DNA of 64,000 nucleotides, from the NCBI GenBank assembly GCA_029379385.1, contig CM055612.1, positions 7,316,001 through 7,380,000 on the forward strand. The letters are read 5' to 3'. Of this stretch, positions 1 through 11,349 are shown piece by piece (position 1 is the stretch's first letter; every line of letters starts with the position of its first letter). Below the pieces are notes generated by a model. It was not told where the DNA came from and made no database searches. It worked only from the letters and a program-made list of their open reading frames with translations. The position numbers and the translations under genes were made by a program. This stretch comes from Quillaja saponaria (Eukaryota; Streptophyta; Magnoliopsida; Fabales; Quillajaceae).

Positions 1-1162
1 TTTCTTTCTCTCTCGACCTGGGCTCTCTTCCTCTCTAAACAGTAAGGAGTGCGAATAAGAGTTTCAGATTATTTAAGCAAGCCAACCATGTATAATATTT
101 ATTAATTTGAAATTATTGAAGCTACCACGAACCTGAATGAAATCTGTCTAGGATTGGGGGTGATAGGAGTGTGATCAATGACAAAATTAGGTAATGGGTA
201 GCTCTTAGCTGTAAAGAAAATAAAAGAAGATACTATAGGAGTTAAGAATTCTATATAACCTTCGTAGATACTGGGGCAGCAGCCATATAGTTCTGTTATT
301 TTGTGCCCATGATGACTATTTAGCGTTCTTGGGCTAGAAAATCTCTGAATTTCAAAAATAAAAAACAAAAAAAATCGTGTAAGTCTATTTAAAGTGGGTT
401 ATATCTTTTCCGGGACTATTATCACATGTAAAATATAGTATTTTAAAAAATTATAGATAATGTAAAAATAGTGAAGGTGAAGAAGTGAAATTCTTTTTTC
501 TTTCTTTTAAGGGATAGATAGAGGAAAAAAAAAAGGAACTTGCTTGTGTGAATTTTAACGTTATTCTTTTTAATTCACTTTGTTTTTAATCCCCACTTAA
601 CTCTTTTCCCCATTGTTGCAAAAGAAAGTATGTTGTAGATCCTCCAATTATAAAGCATTTTGCAGAATGAAAGCACTGGATTCTTGTCTTCATGTCCAGG
701 GCTCCTTGTCTACAGGTACCAAGTGTCCCGTTAAATTACATGTCCTTCTCACCAAAGAGAAAATAACACTAGTTTCCAATTCAGACGACAATCTACATAA
801 TTTTGTATTAAACATCTACATCATTTTCCCCCAAATTCCTTACCCAATTTAATTGACATTGACTACATGAATACTTCGCTTCTGTTCGTTTCGATGTTCA
901 TTTACATCATGCACTCTTCAAATATTCAATAGAAAAACGGAAACTTGGCATTGTGAGTAATTATTAACAACCATGCTGAACAAAATATGAATGGAAGATT
1001 GGACAACAATACAGACAGCCCAATGCTTCTTTATTTAAGGTTGACAATTACCAAGCTGCTAAAAACTTCCGACCACCAACAAAAGTTACAACGAAGTTTT
1101 ATTAGTCTCAATGCACCAACAGCAACCACACAAAGCAAGCAACCACCTCGAGCACATTACTC
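1..1162. other. Intergenic / eIF5 3' flank, no gene recognised
   Basis: AT-rich DNA with no reading frame that resembles a known protein. It begins with a pyrimidine-rich stretch (about 1-40). The last 150 bases or so before 1163 are expected to be eIF5 3'UTR, since eIF5 is read on the minus strand. Short open frames here have no family resemblance and biased composition. Confidence 0.6.
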
Positions 1163-2488
1163 TTACTCTGATTCAGACTCTGCACTCTGGAGCCACTCAA
1201 TAAAGGGCCTGATGCTTTTCCAAATCGGAGAGCTTTTATTACTGCCAATCAATCCCTGCTGGTACCATTCAAGAATAGTCTCCTCATCCAATGCATCACG
1301 GTCATAAAGCTCCTTCAAAACTAATGGCACCTCCTTCACAGCATCAGGGCTTGCCTTCCCACAGAAAGTCTCAATAGCGCGTAAGAGAACCATCTGAGAT
1401 CCTCCATGTTGAAGGGCTACAGTAACATAGTTCTTCTTCTTAGCCACCACTTTGGCGAACCCCTTACCGACGTCCTCAAAGAGAGCTTCAAATAGAGCAT
1501 TGACGACTTCTTGGGGAGTCCCAGAGATAGACCCAAGAAAAGATTTAAGCTGACTTGCAGAGGAACCGTTCTTCAAATATTCCTTTATCTCCTTTACAAG
1601 CGTCCCGGTGGGAGTTACAACACCACCATTCTCGTATTCTTTACTCTCCAATTTCACTTCATCATCTGGAGAATTCTTTGACGACTTCTTCCCTTCATTT
1701 TCAGTAGAAAGCATGACCATATCAGCAGTCACAGCACTCAGCTGCTCCTGGATGCGCTGACGAGCTGCCTCCAAAGAAGTGTCAGTATGCCACTGCACAG
1801 CATCATCATCACTAGCACCTGCTTCATCATTCTTGTCAGCCACACCGCGAGCTGGGTAATGATCATCGTCAGAACTGTTACCTTTTTTCGTTATTGATGT
1901 CTTAGTTGCAGCCTCTTTTGAAGTACCCTTCTTCTTCCCAGCCTCCTTTTTAAGCTTCTTCTGTTCTTCATCAGCAGCCGCACCCTCCTTGAGCCGCTCT
2001 TTTTCAGCCTTTCTCAGTGCCTTCTTGTCCTTTGACCCTTTCTTCTCAGGAGGATTTTTTAGTATAAATGTCGTAAGTTTGTCCCTCATATCAACATCTG
2101 AAATAAACCCACAAGCAGCACATTTCAGGGTGATCATCTGTGTCTTAGTAATAATTATCTCAGTTTCAGGATTCCCACAACCATAGCACTGAACATATTT
2201 CTTGATGAAGTTCTCAAGAAGGCCTGCAAGTTTTGGGGTTTCATGTGCCCCATTCACAAGAGAAATTCCAGTCTTCTCATCAAACTTGGATTGGGCTCCA
2301 AGCTCACAACCAAAAAACTTGGTGGTGTATGAAGCAGGTCGAGCTAAGGCCTTTGCAATCTCAACCATGTTCACCACATTAGTCCTGATGCCATTCCCTC
2401 TACCTTCAATCTTGGTTATCATTCTCGGCATCTTATACCGATAGAAGGCATCATCACGGTTTGAAGCACCAATATTCTGCAAAGCCAT
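1163..2488 (-). CDS. EIF5: Eukaryotic translation initiation factor 5 (eIF5)
   Basis: Cytosolic translation factor: the GTPase-activating protein for eIF2 in the scanning pre-initiation complex. The 441-residue product is encoded in one uninterrupted exon. Residues 1-130 form the eIF5/eIF2-beta-type domain with the signature FYRYKMP; Arg17 aligns with the GAP arginine finger (Arg15 of yeast eIF5). A C4 zinc ribbon is visible at Cys101, Cys104, Cys123 and Cys126. A charged Lys/Glu-rich linker follows (about 150-290), then a C-terminal W2/HEAT domain ending in the acidic-aromatic box (EWYQQG ... FIEWLQSAESESE), which contacts eIF2-beta and eIF3. Length and domain order are normal for plant eIF5. 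The start ATG lies just after a plausible 3' splice site (AG at 2514-2515), so the leader is probably spliced. Confidence 0.97.
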   Translation of the reverse strand: MALQNIGASNRDDAFYRYKMPRMITKIEGRGNGIRTNVVNMVEIAKALARPASYTTKFFGCELGAQSKFDEKTGISLVNGAHETPKLAGLLENFIKKYVQCYGCGNPETEIIITKTQMITLKCAACGFISDVDMRDKLTTFILKNPPEKKGSKDKKALRKAEKERLKEGAAADEEQKKLKKEAGKKKGTSKEAATKTSITKKGNSSDDDHYPARGVADKNDEAGASDDDAVQWHTDTSLEAARQRIQEQLSAVTADMVMLSTENEGKKSSKNSPDDEVKLESKEYENGGVVTPTGTLVKEIKEYLKNGSSASQLKSFLGSISGTPQEVVNALFEALFEDVGKGFAKVVAKKKNYVTVALQHGGSQMVLLRAIETFCGKASPDAVKEVPLVLKELYDRDALDEETILEWYQQGLIGSNKSSPIWKSIRPFIEWLQSAESESE

Positions 2489-2513
2489 CTTGTTTCTTAA
2501 CAGTGTCAGAAAT

Positions 2514-3872
2514 CTGGATATATAAAGTTAGCACCAGTTACCTCCTGTATCTAGAAAAGCTCTTCACCAGAAATGGTCAGCACAAAAGAGAAAGGCCACA
2601 GACTATCACTCTTAAGACTCTCTAATAATTCTGCATACAAGCAGCCAAATTCATCAGTAGAACCTCTGCTCTTTTTTCTAGACGTAGGACAATACTCTCC
2701 AAGCAAACCAATTGATAAAAGAAAGAGAGAAACTCGTTCAGGCATAAAAGAAGCTTCAAACTTAACACCCTCCACTTTGGCAAACTGCAGATACAGAAGA
2801 TTGAACTGCCAACTCCCTTTAAAAAAACACAAAAGATTACATATTTAATATAAATAAAGATCAACAGTATTGGATTATTAAATCACCAGCATCACATGCA
2901 TAATTATGTCAAAAAGTCATGTGTGACCAACTATGATTCTAGGTCCTGAAGAGAACTACATATATTCACATCATCAAAAAAACTACAGAACAAAGATCAT
3001 TCACAAAACCATACAAACATTACATCAAGCACAGAAAGAAAAAAAATCCCTAACTACATCATTCTAGTCAATTAAACCAAAAATAGGTGAATACACATCC
3101 ATAAGATAGTGGGTGAGAAGAAGACTGTCTATCACATACCACCTAGTAAACCATTCAATTGAAAGTGAGACTCAAAATGAGTATACAAGCCTAAACATTC
3201 CATAGGTTAGGACAATAAGCAGATAATACACAACTAGGGAAAATCATTCTAAACTAAGCAGATAATAAACAATTACATCAAACCCTACAGAAAAGATCTC
3301 CATGTTACGCAGACAGACAGACTTTTGCCGATGAAGAAGACCTATGGAAATGCACATAGAACATCACTACAAAAAAAATCAACCAATTCAAATCCATTTT
3401 GATATTCAGAAAGCAGCTAAGACAAAAAAATAAACAAATAAATCAAATGTAGGAATTTCAAAAAAATTCCAGATATCCGATATAGGATTGAAGAATTAAG
3501 ATTTCTATCATTAGCTTCATCACTCAATCAGGAAAAAACATGGTGAATCGTCCACTGATCCTGAAAATCCTATCCTACCATCCCGTAAACCAATCATATC
3601 AGACTCGATGTTGAATGTTAATACAAATTAAATCCCAAAACTAATAAAACCAAAAACAAAACAAAACAAAATCAGGAAACGTAGAACACAAACAATCAAT
3701 CAGCTCAGAGATCTGCAACGACAATACCTGAAATTCAACGTGTAGAACTTAATCAAGCTCCGATTAAACAAACACCACCGATTCAAACCCCAAACAGAAA
3801 ATTAATAACGAAAACTACACGATCGAATCGAAGAAAAAATAAACTAACAAATTTATACATGGAAAGCAAAAA

Positions 3873-3919
<47 letters not shown>

Positions 3920-3943
3920 ATAATCAGAAGTTTGGAATAATAC
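2514..3943 (-). other. Probable 5'UTR intron of eIF5
   Basis: On the minus strand a GT donor (reads AAAG/gtatta, boundary at 3943/3944) and an AG acceptor (reads ccag/attt, boundary at 2513/2514) bracket about 1.43 kb of T-rich DNA lacking any coding frame, 25 bases before the eIF5 start codon. An alternative donor is possible near 3726 (reads TTTCAG/gtattg). Long leader introns are common in plant translation-factor genes. The exact junctions are inferred. Confidence 0.6.
3877..3916. repeat. (GA)n microsatellite in eIF5 leader region
   Basis: An uninterrupted run of about 19 GA units on the plus strand. In the eIF5 transcript it reads as (CT)n and lies just inside the predicted 5'UTR intron, downstream of the donor at 3943. 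Confidence 0.9.
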
Positions 3944-4040
3944 CTTTGGACGAGAGAAGAATAGAATGAAAACTCAATGCTCAACTTCGCGTGTGTGAGA
4001 AGAGAAACACATACGTGAGGATAAGGAGCGGAGCAAGCGG

Positions 4041-4049
4041 TTTATATAA
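4041..4049 (-). promoter_or_regulatory. TATA box of eIF5
   Basis: The minus strand reads CTTATATAAACC at this point, a good plant TATA box. It lies about 100 bases upstream of the predicted first 5'UTR donor, in the expected place for an eIF5 promoter. No coding frame crosses it. Confidence 0.6.
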
Positions 4050-4059
4050 GCCGCGACAG

Positions 4060-4983
4060 AGAACCCTAGAAACCTTGCCAATACGATATGTGTGATGTTA
4101 TACTTGGGAAAAGACTCAGATATTTTTATTTAATTCATTTAACCGATCTATTTGCTTTTTTGGCCTTTTATGTATTTCACTTTCACAGTTTTGTCCTTCA
4201 TTAGAGTCACTACTGGTATTTTGTTTGACCACGAGTGTGTTTTTCTTTTCTGGGAAAAATTTATAGTTTTTCCCTTTAGTTTTAATTCTCACATAATCAC
4301 ATTAATTGGCCACCACATTCAATTTTCACCCTTTAGTCATTGTTTCTGTTTTCTACTTTTGTTCATTACAATTTTTTTTATTTGATGAAGATTTAAAGTA
4401 ACCAAAAAAAAAAAAAATGTCCCTCTATGCAGGGCAAAATACAACTTCTTTTTAAAATATATTTAATAAACAAACTATTTTATGTTTTGAGAGAAAAAAA
4501 AATTGTGTCATTCTCTCTATAACATAACCCTCTTTTATTCTATTGTTCTTGAAGAACATGAAAAATCTGATCCAGTCTACACAGACATTCCATTAGCTAA
4601 TGCTGCACTCCTAAATTACACCAATCCTTACAGAAAAGCCTAGTTATTGGCATGTTTATTATATTCTAGTTAACACCATAAAGCTAAAGCTAAATCCACA
4701 GAAGGGATTGTTTTGAAGCTGTGCTTTCTTTACTTCCCAATACAATGCATAAAACGTTCTTCATTAGCATCTGAATAACAATTGCCACAACATCTAAATT
4801 CCAAGAAGCTGTTATTTGATAGGGGAGGAATGATATATGACGTTTGACAGTGTAGCCATTTGATCAGACTGAATTATCTTTTCCCCTTTCTTTTTTGGTC
4901 AACTGATGACCCTTATCTGCTACTAGGTTTGCTAAATGGATTCAGGGGATACGCTTAGTTTAGCAAAAGGGCTCCTAGAAGTT
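4060..4983. other. Intergenic, eIF5 promoter side and S16 3' flank
   Basis: AT-rich spacer between the eIF5 promoter and the stop codon of the S16 gene, both on the minus strand. The part nearest 4984 should be S16 3'UTR. No gene, RNA or recognisable mobile element is seen. Confidence 0.6.
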
Positions 4984-7577
4984 TCATGAAGTAGTTGTGC
5001 CATCTTCACCATCAGCTTCACTGTTATCAGCATCTTTCACTAGGTCAGAATCAGCTGGCTTATTTTGACTCATAATACGCCCAGTTAAAGGATCAACAGG
5101 ACGAATATCACGTGGTCCACCTTTACATTCCATTGCCACCATTGGTGGCGGAGGCAGTAACCCCGATCTGAAAAGAATGCGCTGCACAGGCTCTGAAGGC
5201 TGAGCACCAACTGAAAGCCAATACCTGCAAAAGGTGGAGGGAATTAACGCAACAGTATAAGGATATAGATATCACTGTTTTATTCCACCTAATTTATAGA
5301 AATGCACACACGGAGGATACTACTACAAACAAGAACAAGTACAAAGACATGCTCTTTTTCCTTCTTTGCTGACCATTTATATAAAGAATTAAGACACAAG
5401 AAAAAAAGTAACTAACTCCCTCGAGTGTGAAACTTTTCATGTCTGTACACTAAGTTTCAGAATCATAAATGAAAGGGGCAGAAAATTATTCCTGAATAAT
5501 TGTAATATGCCCAACAGAAGCCTTCTGAATGGTTGTCTCCTTCTCAATCAAAAGCTAAAATAAACTGTTTCTGCCAAAAGTATGGGCGTTCAATGCTATA
5601 TGCTAAACTTATAATTAAAAAAGAGAGGGAGAGAGAGGAAAAAAAAACCAACCTAAGGAGATTACATGCTATAATGCATATGAAAGCTAATCAAAGATCT
5701 AGCGGATTTCACATTAAGATAAGATTATCATGTTAGTAGAAACAAAAAAGATAATTTAGCTATATTAATTTAGTAAAATCACAATATGGAACTTTGCAAT
5801 TTACATAACAAGGCATGGCTCCAGCAACAGATAACTGCATGTTCCTATGAGAATACAAAGGTCTCTTATCCTAGACAACAAGATACTCCTACAGGATGGT
5901 AAACAAAAAATGTTTATTATGAAGATGAAGCTCTTTGAAGGTTATCATGGTTGATGAGAAGTGATCCCTTTCAAACAATCTTCTAACAAAACCAGAGTAG
6001 ACTTGCTAATAACTAAAAGCTTAAGGTATACGCCATCTGACTTGGAAATCTAACAATGCTTCTAATATAAGAGATTGACCCAGATCAAGAACAACTATAC
6101 CCCAAGTCTCATACTACTTACAAAGTTGCTTTTTTTTTTTTTTTAAGAGTAAAGTTGCTATTCTTTTTTCCATTTCTTTTACTCCTTTTAGGTTTGGAGA
6201 GGTATCTCATATTAGCACTTTTGATTCCTAGACACAGGACATATTTCTTCCAAAAACAGACCCAGCATTCTATGCAAGTCTGCTCTTTGCTTCTTTCAGA
6301 AATAAGCAATATTTCCAGATGTAATTAGGAGAACATAGATTAAGCTCTTACTACTATGTCTGTTCTATGGCTTCCTGCACTCTTCTAGAGTATGTATACA
6401 CCCTTTCTCCACCTAAAAAATTAGAAGGTTGTAAATAAACACAAGGAACATGAAACAAGGAAAAGGTCTCTTTTGAGAGAAAGAATAAGAGCCAACTATT
6501 TCACATAGAGATAAAGGGAGAATTATTATTTTTGCTTACAAGCTACTATCTCAGAAAACATATAATTGTGTTTTGTCAAGTGTGGTACAAGACAAAGGAA
6601 CACTTACTAACCTAAAAGGATTAAGGAAACTTAGAGGAGACTCTCTCAAATAATCACCATCACCACATTAGCAAAGTTGCATTTAATTGACAGGCAAGCG
6701 CAAACTCTTTACAACAGTAGTCAGTAGGTAACGGAAAGGGAAACAGATAGCCTGGAAAGACAAAGGTACACTTACCCAACAAAATTAATTGATTAAACAT
6801 GAAGGACAACTTAAATTTATAAAACACTTTAGTTAATACAAACAATTGTATTAGCCCCTCTCAACTCTACAACAAAGGAAGACATTTAAGAATTAAGATG
6901 TCACGGTTTCCTGAGAAGACATAAGATCAAGTATGAGAAAACCATAAATTATAAAAAATTACTTACTTCACTCTTTCAAAATTAAGACCCATTCGTTTTC
7001 CACCATCTTGACCTGCACAAATATAATACAAATTGAAAATAACAAATCAGCAACATTTTAGACCATCAATCCTATTTTTCTTTGCTTATAAAAAATAAAT
7101 GTCGATTACTTTTTTCACACTTCTTCTTTTTTGATTGTGTTAACTGCAAATAATTAAAAAAAAAAAAAAAAAAATCCCAAATGAATTAACTGGTCTTTGC
7201 TCAACTGTGACCCAATAAAAATCCAAAACTGGCATTCAAAATTTCATTTCATTTCTTTCCAACAACTTCTAAGTGATTAAAAGAATAGTTTTTCCATGCT
7301 CAATAGAGTTCGGAAATCTGTTTATGTCTAAATTACCATTTTTCTCTATATCCAAACAGAAAGTATAATACTGTCTAGTACATAATAGTACTTCCTTCCA
7401 AACTATAAAGAAAAAGGGCTAGAGTTACGAGACAGAATGAGAACCTGGTAAGGGATTGTAGTAACCCAAGACTTCAAGGTGCTTGCCATCTCTTGGAGAT
7501 CTGCTATTAGCAGCCATGACTCGATAAAATGGCTTGTTTTTGCACCCAAATCTCGACAATCGAAGCCTTACCACCAT
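4984..7577 (-). CDS. RPS16: Ribosomal protein bS16, nuclear-encoded organellar (chloroplast/mitochondrion)
   Basis: Small-subunit protein of bacterial-type organellar ribosomes. Three exons were read on the minus strand: 7445-7577, 6967-7012 and 4984-5224 (420 nt, 139 residues; all junctions GT-AG, phases close). The protein begins [20 protein letters not shown], the conserved S16 amino end, followed by the [16 protein letters not shown] motif, then [20 protein letters not shown] and [10 protein letters not shown] plant-specific acidic tail of about 50 residues follows. There is no amino-terminal transit extension: S16 homology starts at residue 1. Nuclear S16 copies in several eudicots are known to replace the lost mitochondrial rps16, and in some lineages the plastid one, with dual targeting without a cleaved presequence; dual targeting here is inferred. 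Intron 2 is 1,742 bases. Confidence 0.95.
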
Positions 7578-9376
7578 CGTCGTTGAGCTTTGTTTTCTTT
7601 CAATGAACCCAGCAGCAACTCAGACACACACAAGAGAAATTGCGCAGAAGAACTACTCAGTGCAAGACCATTTGCAGGGTTCTGGGTTTCTATTCATTTT
7701 TGCCTCGCTTTCTATGATTCTATCTCAATTCGGCAGAATATTACGGGTCGGGTTTCTAATATTTGCAACCCGTCAGATAGTATTACCTTATTTTTCTGCT
7801 CAACTACTCTTTTGGTTATTTAGGATTTTTTTAATTTTAATTTTATATATTCTCTCAATTTTCATTTCAGTCTTTAAAAATAAAATAATTCTGTTTAACA
7901 TAATATAGTGACATATTTAGTTTTTTTATGATTTGAAAAAAAAAAATATCTGTTACTTATCATTTAATGTAAAATTATTTCAAAAATAATATGGGAATGG
8001 GATAATAGAAAATGATTTTAAAAATTGAATATGAAATTGACAAAAAAAAATCTTAAAGTACTCTATTAAAATCTGAAACAATTAAGCTTTTTTTTTTTTT
8101 TTTTTTTCATAATTTCTATAATATTTTTTTTTTTTTCAAGATGAGGCTTGTTTGTCTTTTATTTGCATGAAAATACAATAACTATAGCAATCTAGACAAC
8201 ATATAATAGAGCTTTTCTTTAAGGGGTAACAACATCTTTAGGGTGAGTTTGAAATAAATTTATGTAAGAGTTTAATTTAATTTAAATTAATTTGTAATAT
8301 TTAGAATAAATCATTTAAGTGATAAAATTAAATGAATTAAATTAAATTATAATATTTGAAATATTATTATAACTAATATAATTTAATTTATTTACAAAAT
8401 TACCCTGTATTAATAAAAGATTTTTTTTTTCCTACGAAAGCAACTTAAATAATAAGTACAGTTTTAAAACAAATATACAATAGAAAGAGGGAAGTGAAAT
8501 GAGGGGAAAGGGAGAAGGGAATAGATGAAATGAAATGAGAAATAGGGTAAGAAGAGGAATGAGGGGTTATGGTTTTTAAGATGCGAATATAAAGAGAAGT
8601 AAAAATAAAAGGTATATATATGTGTTTTTAGTCTAATTGAATTCTTAACAAATCATACCAATTTTGATAAAATTTAAAATGAAAAAATATTATAAAAATA
8701 TAATTTAAAATATATTAAATTCTCATGAAAGGTAGATATTAAATATAATATTTTAATCAAAATTTATTTAAAATAAATTGAATTCTACAATTTTTATAAT
8801 TCTAAATTAAGTGTTAATTTTAAGGGTTAGTAGAGTTTATTTTATTTTTCCTCAGAGTGGTACTAGAGATATGCATGTAAAACAAGCAGAGTAACCCATG
8901 ACCATAATATGCAGCATAAATATTCACCATTTCTTCTTTTTAGTCTTCTTTTTGTTCAATTGGGTTCAGGACTAGTCACAACAACAGAGAATATACACGA
9001 CAAAAATCATTTCTGAAACAGCCAACCAACATAATAAGCATCTTTCAACTTTCAACCTCTTTATCATTGCACAGAGACAATACTAGCCTTCGATTAGCAA
9101 GAACAGTTAAGCCATGAAAAGGACATCAAATATGCTAAACAGCTAGAATTACGGGTTGACTCAACTCAGAAACAAGGAATACCGCGGGAGGAAACTTGTT
9201 GAACATTTTCATATTTTGTTCAAATCTTGGAAAATTAGTCCAGCTTTACGTCAACCTTATTAATCAAGAATAACCAAAGCTCTCTCAGCAAGAAGAATAA
9301 AAGTAAACCAGAGATGGAAACAAGAAAAGGACCAGCCACCTGTGCATCTCTTATCGATACTCAAATGCACTGAGTC
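7578..9376. other. Intergenic, AT-rich
   Basis: S16 promoter side (7578-7700) followed by very AT-rich DNA (about 7800-8860) made of short A/T runs, then the 3' flank of the COX7c-like gene. I see no convincing TATA box for S16 and no protein-like frame. The 124-codon frame starting at 7534 (+) is the opposite strand of S16 exon 1. Confidence 0.55.
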
Positions 9377-10147
9377 TCAAGCAGAAGCCCTTTTCTTTTG
9401 CTGGAATATGACAGCATAAATAGGCACACCAACACCAACACTGAAGGCAGTAAACACTCCAAGGGTCATTGTTAACTTCTGGTTTTTCATTCTGTCCAAG
9501 TTATACATGTTTTTGGCATGCAGATAGTATGGCTCGTCATGGCAATGTCTCCCCTTTTTCTTCATCCCAGTAGAACAGAATGTCCGATTTGGTGGTATAA
9601 ACAGTGAAAACTTCTTGTTAGTGTTACAAATAACCAAGGCAGGAATTGGACTATATGGGCTTGGGAAGGCATATTGTTTCAAACTTAGACTTGATTTCCA
9701 CAAAACAACAATATAAAACAAACATCAGTCTGTATTATAATGTCTTACGTAGAAAAATACCACCAACATCAGCAGATCCTAACAGATTCCTATTACATCT
9801 ATTTAACTTCAGAAAAGAACTACTCTTACAGCCTCTCTAAAATAGTACTTATTTTCAACATAGATTTAAAAAAAGCAATCAACTTTCAAGCCAACACCGC
9901 TTTAATGGCCAAAGTTTACATATTAAACCATATATCAAAAAAGATCTTGCTAGGGTTTTAAGTGGTTCACAGTTCACACTAGACAGGATACAGACATTCA
10001 TCCAACAAATTATAGCTGTAAATCCATTTAATTTTTTATGGTCAATACTCATCTGTCAAAAGCTTCCAATAGAAAATGCATGGTATCAGGCTCACCTGAT
10101 TTGGGTAAAAATGCTTTGGATGACCTCATTCCAATGTTCCACGTCAT
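9377..10147 (-). CDS. Small mitochondrial single-helix protein, cytochrome c oxidase subunit VIIc-like
   Basis: The clear part is the last exon, about 9377-9559. It encodes DEPYYLHAKNMYNLDRMK, then one membrane helix (LGVFTAFSVGVGVPIYAVIF), then a basic QQKKRASA end. This layout (basic residues, helix with central Gly/Pro, QxKK end) matches the COX VIIc / yeast Cox8 family of the inner-membrane respiratory complex IV; the assignment is by eye. A likely first coding exon is 10096-10147, starting MTWNIGMRSSKAF, a presequence-like basic/hydroxylated end with a good donor (gtgagc). A 30-base candidate micro-exon is at 9749-9778. The phases I can read do not join cleanly to the last exon, so at least one inner boundary is wrong. 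A leader exon near 11096-11160 with donor gtaagc probably precedes it. Confidence 0.6.
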
Positions 10148-11095
10148 GATTGCAATTATCTGCTCAATCACCAGCTCATTTATATAAATGTCACTTAAAC
10201 CACTAGAATCACTGTTAAACAACTAAAATTGCTAGATTAACACATAAACTTTTCCTCCGAAAAACATCCCTACCAAGCAAAAGAAAAATAAAATAGAATG
10301 GGGGGCGCAGAATCAGGCCTTGTGGTCTTGCTGAAACTGTCAGTAAGTTTTACACCAACCTATTCATAATATAGTTCTAATACACATCAAAATGCACACA
10401 AAATTATAATGGAATGACGGGAAGAAAAGAAGAAGAAAAAAGCACATTGATATTTCCTTAATATTATAGTTAAGCTCATTGAATTTATAAGTCAAAATAT
10501 GATGAAAAATATACATTATGTAGCTTAAAGTTTGAAATAGTATCAGAATCAGTTTGATTGCTGCAGTGCAGTAGGCTCTCATTTATTTGAAACTTGATAA
10601 ATATTATTACACGTTCGATAAATTTAACATCTAAAACAGCTGAATTCTGCTTGCTAACACAAGCAGGGGCATAAATTGCATTTTAACTTGAACAAAAATC
10701 ACTTAACAAACCAATGGCACAAAAGCATTTCAACTTCAACAAATCCCCATATAGTATACATCCCACATTTGAGCTCTTACTCAATTCTGAATTCATTGAT
10801 CCATATGATAACTCCATCCTATGACCTTATTAGTATAAGCTAAAAAAAATATTGCAATTTGGATTATTAAAACAGAAATTATAGTAATTTTTAACCAAAA
10901 CTACAATTTACTACATTCAGTTTATCATATATCAGGGATAATTCGTAGATGAAAACTCTTGTACAGTTTTCCATAGATTAATTTGATATACTATCACATA
11001 GAAATGGTGATTTTCATCATTATATATAAATCAAATATAGTGATTATACAGCGAATCAAAACATAATTGTTGTAGAGAGAGGAAGAAAGAGAATG

Positions 11096-11160
11096 CTTAC
11101 TGTCAATCTGTGATCGAGGAGACAATCTACTGTCTACACAGAATTTGCTAGAGCTCTTGG
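11096..11160 (-). other. Probable 5'UTR exon of the COX7c-like gene
   Basis: On the minus strand this segment ends in TTGACA/gtaagc, a strong donor, about 50-60 bases downstream of a TATA box. An AG acceptor lies shortly before the ATG at 10147. It has no coding frame of interest. Leader exon and intron (about 0.93 kb) are inferred. Confidence 0.5.
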
Positions 11161-11210
11161 TAGAGTCGTAGTTCAGGAGTAGAAAACGAATGAAACATGA
11201 AAGGCCCGGA

Positions 11211-11217
11211 TTTATAA
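11211..11217 (-). promoter_or_regulatory. TATA box of the COX7c-like gene
   Basis: The minus strand reads TCCTTATAAATCC. It is placed upstream of the predicted leader exon. Confidence 0.55.
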
Positions 11218-11245
11218 GGAGGGATATTTCTGTACCGGGTGCTGA

Positions 11246-11295
11246 GGCCCACCCGGCCGGAACTGCTGAACCCCAATAAATAACATGATTGGGCT
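11246..11295 (-). promoter_or_regulatory. Two site II (TGGGCY) elements
   Basis: TGGGCC is present on the minus strand at 11246-11251 and TGGGCT on the plus strand at 11290-11295, 30-80 bases upstream of the TATA box. Paired site II elements (TGGGCY), bound by TCP factors, are characteristic of plant nuclear genes for respiratory-chain and ribosomal proteins. This agrees with the oxidase-subunit call. Confidence 0.5.
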
Positions 11296-11349
11296 ACGCA
11301 TGGGTCGGTCAAAAATTTCATATTGGTGGACATCTTTTTAAATAAAATA

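Noticed and set aside
7534..7908. 124-codon plus-strand frame at the S16 promoter
   Set aside because: Begins as the complement of S16 exon 1 and then reads AT-rich spacer with a hydrophobic bias; a shadow.
8220..8860. Possible inverted-repeat element in AT-rich DNA
   Set aside because: The apparent symmetry (TTTAATTTAATTTAAATTAA) is explained by two-letter composition; no distinct ends or target duplication.
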